A stretch of 64,000 nucleotides of DNA. Origin: Prochlorococcus marinus (GTDB lineage Bacteria > Cyanobacteriota > Cyanobacteriia > PCC-6307 > Cyanobiaceae). Positions 59,425-64,000 of the stretch are shown piece by piece. The notes below the pieces were generated by a model. The model was not told the DNA's origin and searched no databases. It saw nothing but the letters and a program-made list of their open reading frames with translations. Position 1 is the first letter of the stretch, and each line of letters begins with the position of its first letter. A program made the position numbers and the translations under genes. Where the stretch lies: contig NZ_CVSZ01000035.1 in assembly GCF_001180325.1 (NCBI RefSeq), positions 248,001-312,000 of the forward strand. Direction: 5' to 3'.

Positions 59425-59497
59425 GGGGGTATAGCTCAGTTGGTAGAGCGCCTGCTTTGCAAGCAGGATGTCAGCGGTTCGAGTCCGCTTACCTCCA
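59425..59497 (+). tRNA. tRNA-Ala (TGC)
   Basis: A 73-nt cloverleaf 12 bases after tRNA-Ile: acceptor GGGGGTA/TACCTCC with the G3-T70 wobble that identifies tRNA-Ala, anticodon stem CCTGC/GCAGG around loop TTTGCAA (TGC), discriminator A. Confidence 0.98.
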
Positions 59498-59628
59498 CTG
59501 ATTACCACCTCTTCCATAACCGGTAGAAAGGAAATGTTCTGAGTTGTGATCAAATTCTGAAAGAATCTAGCTTCCTAATGAAATCATTAAGATGCTGGAC
59601 TCATTGAATTAATTTCATTGTTTTCAGA

Positions 59629-59648
59629 GAACCTTGACAACTGCATAG
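59629..59648 (+). repeat. 5' arm of the 23S processing stem, with boxA-like antitermination sequence
   Basis: The 20 bases GAACCTTGACAACTGCATAG resemble the boxA region found before cyanobacterial 23S genes. They are complementary, with one mismatch, to 62668-62687 after 23S. The two arms should form a long stem in the precursor, cut by RNase III, around the 23S sequence. Confidence 0.75.
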
Positions 59649-59754
59649 ATTATTTTTAAAGACAATAAGCATCTTTAATGATGCAGATTTATTATTTGTG
59701 CGAATGCATTAATAACAATTCTATTAAGCTGATGCTTCAATTTTTGAAGTTATT

Positions 59755-62630
<2,876 letters not shown>

Positions 62631-62667
62631 ATAAACTTAATTTATTGTTTTTAATTTATATAATTTT

Positions 62668-62687
62668 CTATGCAGTTCTCAAGGTTC
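62668..62687 (+). repeat. 3' arm of the 23S processing stem
   Basis: CTATGCAGTTCTCAAGGTTC is the reverse complement, with one mismatch, of 59629-59648. It lies between 23S and 5S and would close the precursor stem around 23S. Confidence 0.7.
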
Positions 62688-62693
62688 ACACTA

Positions 62694-62811
62694 TCCTGGT
62701 GTTCATGGCGATGTGGAACCACTCCGATCCATCTCGAACTCGGTTGTGAAACGCATCAGCGGCGAAAATATTTAGGGGGTAGCCCCTTGAGAAAATAGCT
62801 CAATGCCAGGT
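62694..62811 (+). rRNA. rrf: 5S ribosomal RNA
   Basis: About 118 nt, with helix I formed by CCTGG (62695-62699) and CCAGG near 62806-62810. CATGGCGATGTGGAACCACTCCGATCC and CTCGAACTCGGTTGTGAAACG fit cyanobacterial 5S. Ends are estimated. Confidence 0.95.
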
Positions 62812-62821
62812 AAAAATATTT

Positions 62822-62857
62822 AAAAGGGTTTACTCTTCATGAGTAAGCCCTTTTTTA
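62822..62857 (+). terminator. rRNA operon terminator
   Basis: A 14-bp stem with one G-T pair (AAAAGGGtTTACTC, 62822-62835, paired with GAGTAAgCCCTTTT, 62841-62854, loop TTCAT) followed by TTATTTTT. It is just after 5S. The T-tract overlaps the stop codon of the opposing mutM gene. Confidence 0.85.
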
Positions 62858-63733
62858 TTTTTGGCATTTCGGACACCAATGGGTACTCCTTCCAGTAATT
62901 TTTTGTCTCTCAATTAAATTTCCACATTTACGACATTCTTTTCCAGTTCTTCTATAGACATTTGTCTGTAAACCAAAATTCCCATTTTCTCCTTCCAAGT
63001 CCCTAAAATCACTAAATGTGGTACCTCCAGACCCTATACTTTTTTTTAATACAGTTACAATTGATTCTTTGAGCTTTATTAACTCATTCTTTTTTATTGT
63101 TCTAGCTTCTCTAAAAGGGGAGATGCCAGCAGAGTATAAACTTTCATCAGCATAAATATTACCTATACCTGCCACTATTGTTTGATCTAATAAGATAGCT
63201 TTTATAGATTTTGTTCTTTTTGAAATAACTTTTTTAAGATAATTTGCATCAAAGTCTTTAGAAAATGGTTCTGGTCCTAATGAACCTAATCCTTTTATTA
63301 TTTTGTTAATCGAAAGGCCTTTATTAATCCACCACATTTGACCAAAACTTCTTACGTCAATGTACCTAAGCTCATTATTATTTTTATCAAAAAATCTAAT
63401 TCTTGTATGTTTACAAGGATGACTTGAGTTTTCAATAAATTTAAAATATCCAGTCATTCTTAAATGAACTACAAGAAATCCGTTATTTTGAAAATTTTCT
63501 AAAGGAAATTGAGCACTCTCATTTTGAACTTCTTTTAATTGAGCTATTAAATATTTTCCTCTTCTATCCCATTTATAAATAAGTGAGTTCAGAAGTCCTT
63601 TAATGAATTCTTCTTTCTTGATTGGGAATGCAACAGTTGAATCCCTACAGACTTCTACTTTTTTAATAATAAAGTTATTAAGTTTTTGCTCTAAACCTCT
63701 GCGAACTGTCTCTACTTCTGGTAATTCAGGCAA
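62855..63733 (-). CDS. mutM: Formamidopyrimidine-DNA glycosylase
   Basis: MutM removes 8-oxoguanine and other oxidised purines. The 292-residue protein begins [15 protein letters not shown] after its initiator; the catalytic Pro2 and Glu3 require exactly this start, which is a TTG codon (63731-63733). The H2TH region includes [12 protein letters not shown], and a C-terminal zinc finger is formed by four Cys (CRKCGN...CPKC). It is 4 bases after psaE on the minus strand. Confidence 0.97.
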   Translation of the reverse strand: MPELPEVETVRRGLEQKLNNFIIKKVEVCRDSTVAFPIKKEEFIKGLLNSLIYKWDRRGKYLIAQLKEVQNESAQFPLENFQNNGFLVVHLRMTGYFKFIENSSHPCKHTRIRFFDKNNNELRYIDVRSFGQMWWINKGLSINKIIKGLGSLGPEPFSKDFDANYLKKVISKRTKSIKAILLDQTIVAGIGNIYADESLYSAGISPFREARTIKKNELIKLKESIVTVLKKSIGSGGTTFSDFRDLEGENGNFGLQTNVYRRTGKECRKCGNLIERQKITGRSTHWCPKCQK

Positions 63734-63737
63734 TTAT

Positions 63738-63947
63738 TTAAGCTTTCTCTAATTCACTTTCAGCGAAATTATTTGTATTTGCTCCACCATCAGTTCCGCT
63801 TATACCAGCGTAATTTACTTTATCGAATCTGACTACACAGTTATATTTAATGCCTGAGGTATCAACTGAAGCAACTTTACCGATTTCATTATACCAATAT
63901 GATTCCGGTCTTTTTACTCTTACGAGATCTCCTCTTGAAATAGCCAT
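63738..63947 (-). CDS. psaE: Photosystem I reaction centre subunit IV
   Basis: PsaE is a small SH3-like stromal subunit of PSI that helps dock ferredoxin. The 69 residues open [27 protein letters not shown] and contain [11 protein letters not shown]; the last 15 or so residues ([12 protein letters not shown]) are an Ala/Glu tail. It heads the psaE-mutM pair. The promoter should be within the last 53 bases of the window, partly cut off. Confidence 0.97.
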   Translation of the reverse strand: MAISRGDLVRVKRPESYWYNEIGKVASVDTSGIKYNCVVRFDKVNYAGISGTDGGANTNNFAESELEKA

Positions 63948-64000
63948 TAATATTAATTTAACTTTTTGTAGAATAACTCATCATTAATATTCTTAGACAA

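Overview
The window looks like a core, non-island stretch of a high-light-adapted Prochlorococcus genome. The reasons are: very AT-rich DNA; tightly packed genes with many short photosystem II genes (psbK, psbE/F/L/J, psbT, psbB, psbM), petB/petD, psaE, ndhC/K/J and chlD; one cyanobacterial-type rRNA operon (16S, tRNA-Ile, tRNA-Ala, 23S, 5S); and a strongly degenerate phycoerythrin beta gene (cpeB) with a cpeS-type lyase. A lone, bilin-site-depleted cpeB is a known hallmark of high-light Prochlorococcus clades. All identities come from reading the sequence; no database search was run.

Layout. 1-9.2 kb: ispH tail, DoxX protein, purH, esterase, DUF3155 protein, orphan histidine kinase, cobS, tgt, psbK, MocA-type oxidoreductase, CNNM/CBS membrane protein. 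9.2-21.9 kb: CAU tRNA, pyrE, ygfZ-like, Fe-S RecB-like nuclease, phosphohexomutase, rdgB, carotenoid oxygenase, hisB, fabI, peroxiredoxin-like protein, DegT aminotransferase, photolyase, NUDIX, folK. 21.9-31.3 kb: chlD, an MlaD/ABC pair, a YvcK-like protein, ndhCKJ, and divergently rubredoxin-ycf48-psbEFLJ, a PSII assembly unit. 31.3-40.4 kb: mtnP, an oxidoreductase-SelD fusion, cca, pcrA, then the cpeB/cpeS remnant with a 59-codon partner gene. 40.5-49.9 kb: exported hypothetical protein, tRNA-Phe, FGGY kinase, metK, rps1, nrdR, psbT-psbB, ferredoxin, psbM, prmC, sua5-type gene with a coupled small membrane protein, tRNA-Thr. 49.9-57.1 kb: minC-minD-minE, HD hydrolase, ctpA, petBD, GH100 invertase. 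57.1-62.9 kb: rRNA operon with a 600-base leader region. 62.9-64 kb: mutM and psaE.

Functionally, most of the window serves the photosynthetic apparatus: pigment synthesis (chlD), PSII assembly (rubredoxin, Ycf48), D1 maturation (ctpA), cytochrome b6f, NDH-1, PSI (psaE). The rest is housekeeping: purine, pyrimidine, folate, cobalamin, SAM/MTA and tRNA modification pathways. There are no transposons, integrases, CRISPR arrays, phage genes or toxin-antitoxin pairs. I did not find a convincing new multi-gene system. The best leads are small: the 59-codon gene overlapping cpeS, a 56-codon membrane protein coupled to the sua5-type gene, an apparently decayed gene in front of the rRNA operon, a candidate small RNA near 3.4 kb, and paired hairpins or palindromes in several control regions. 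Several genes start with TTG; mutM and ndhK are the cases where protein conservation settles it.
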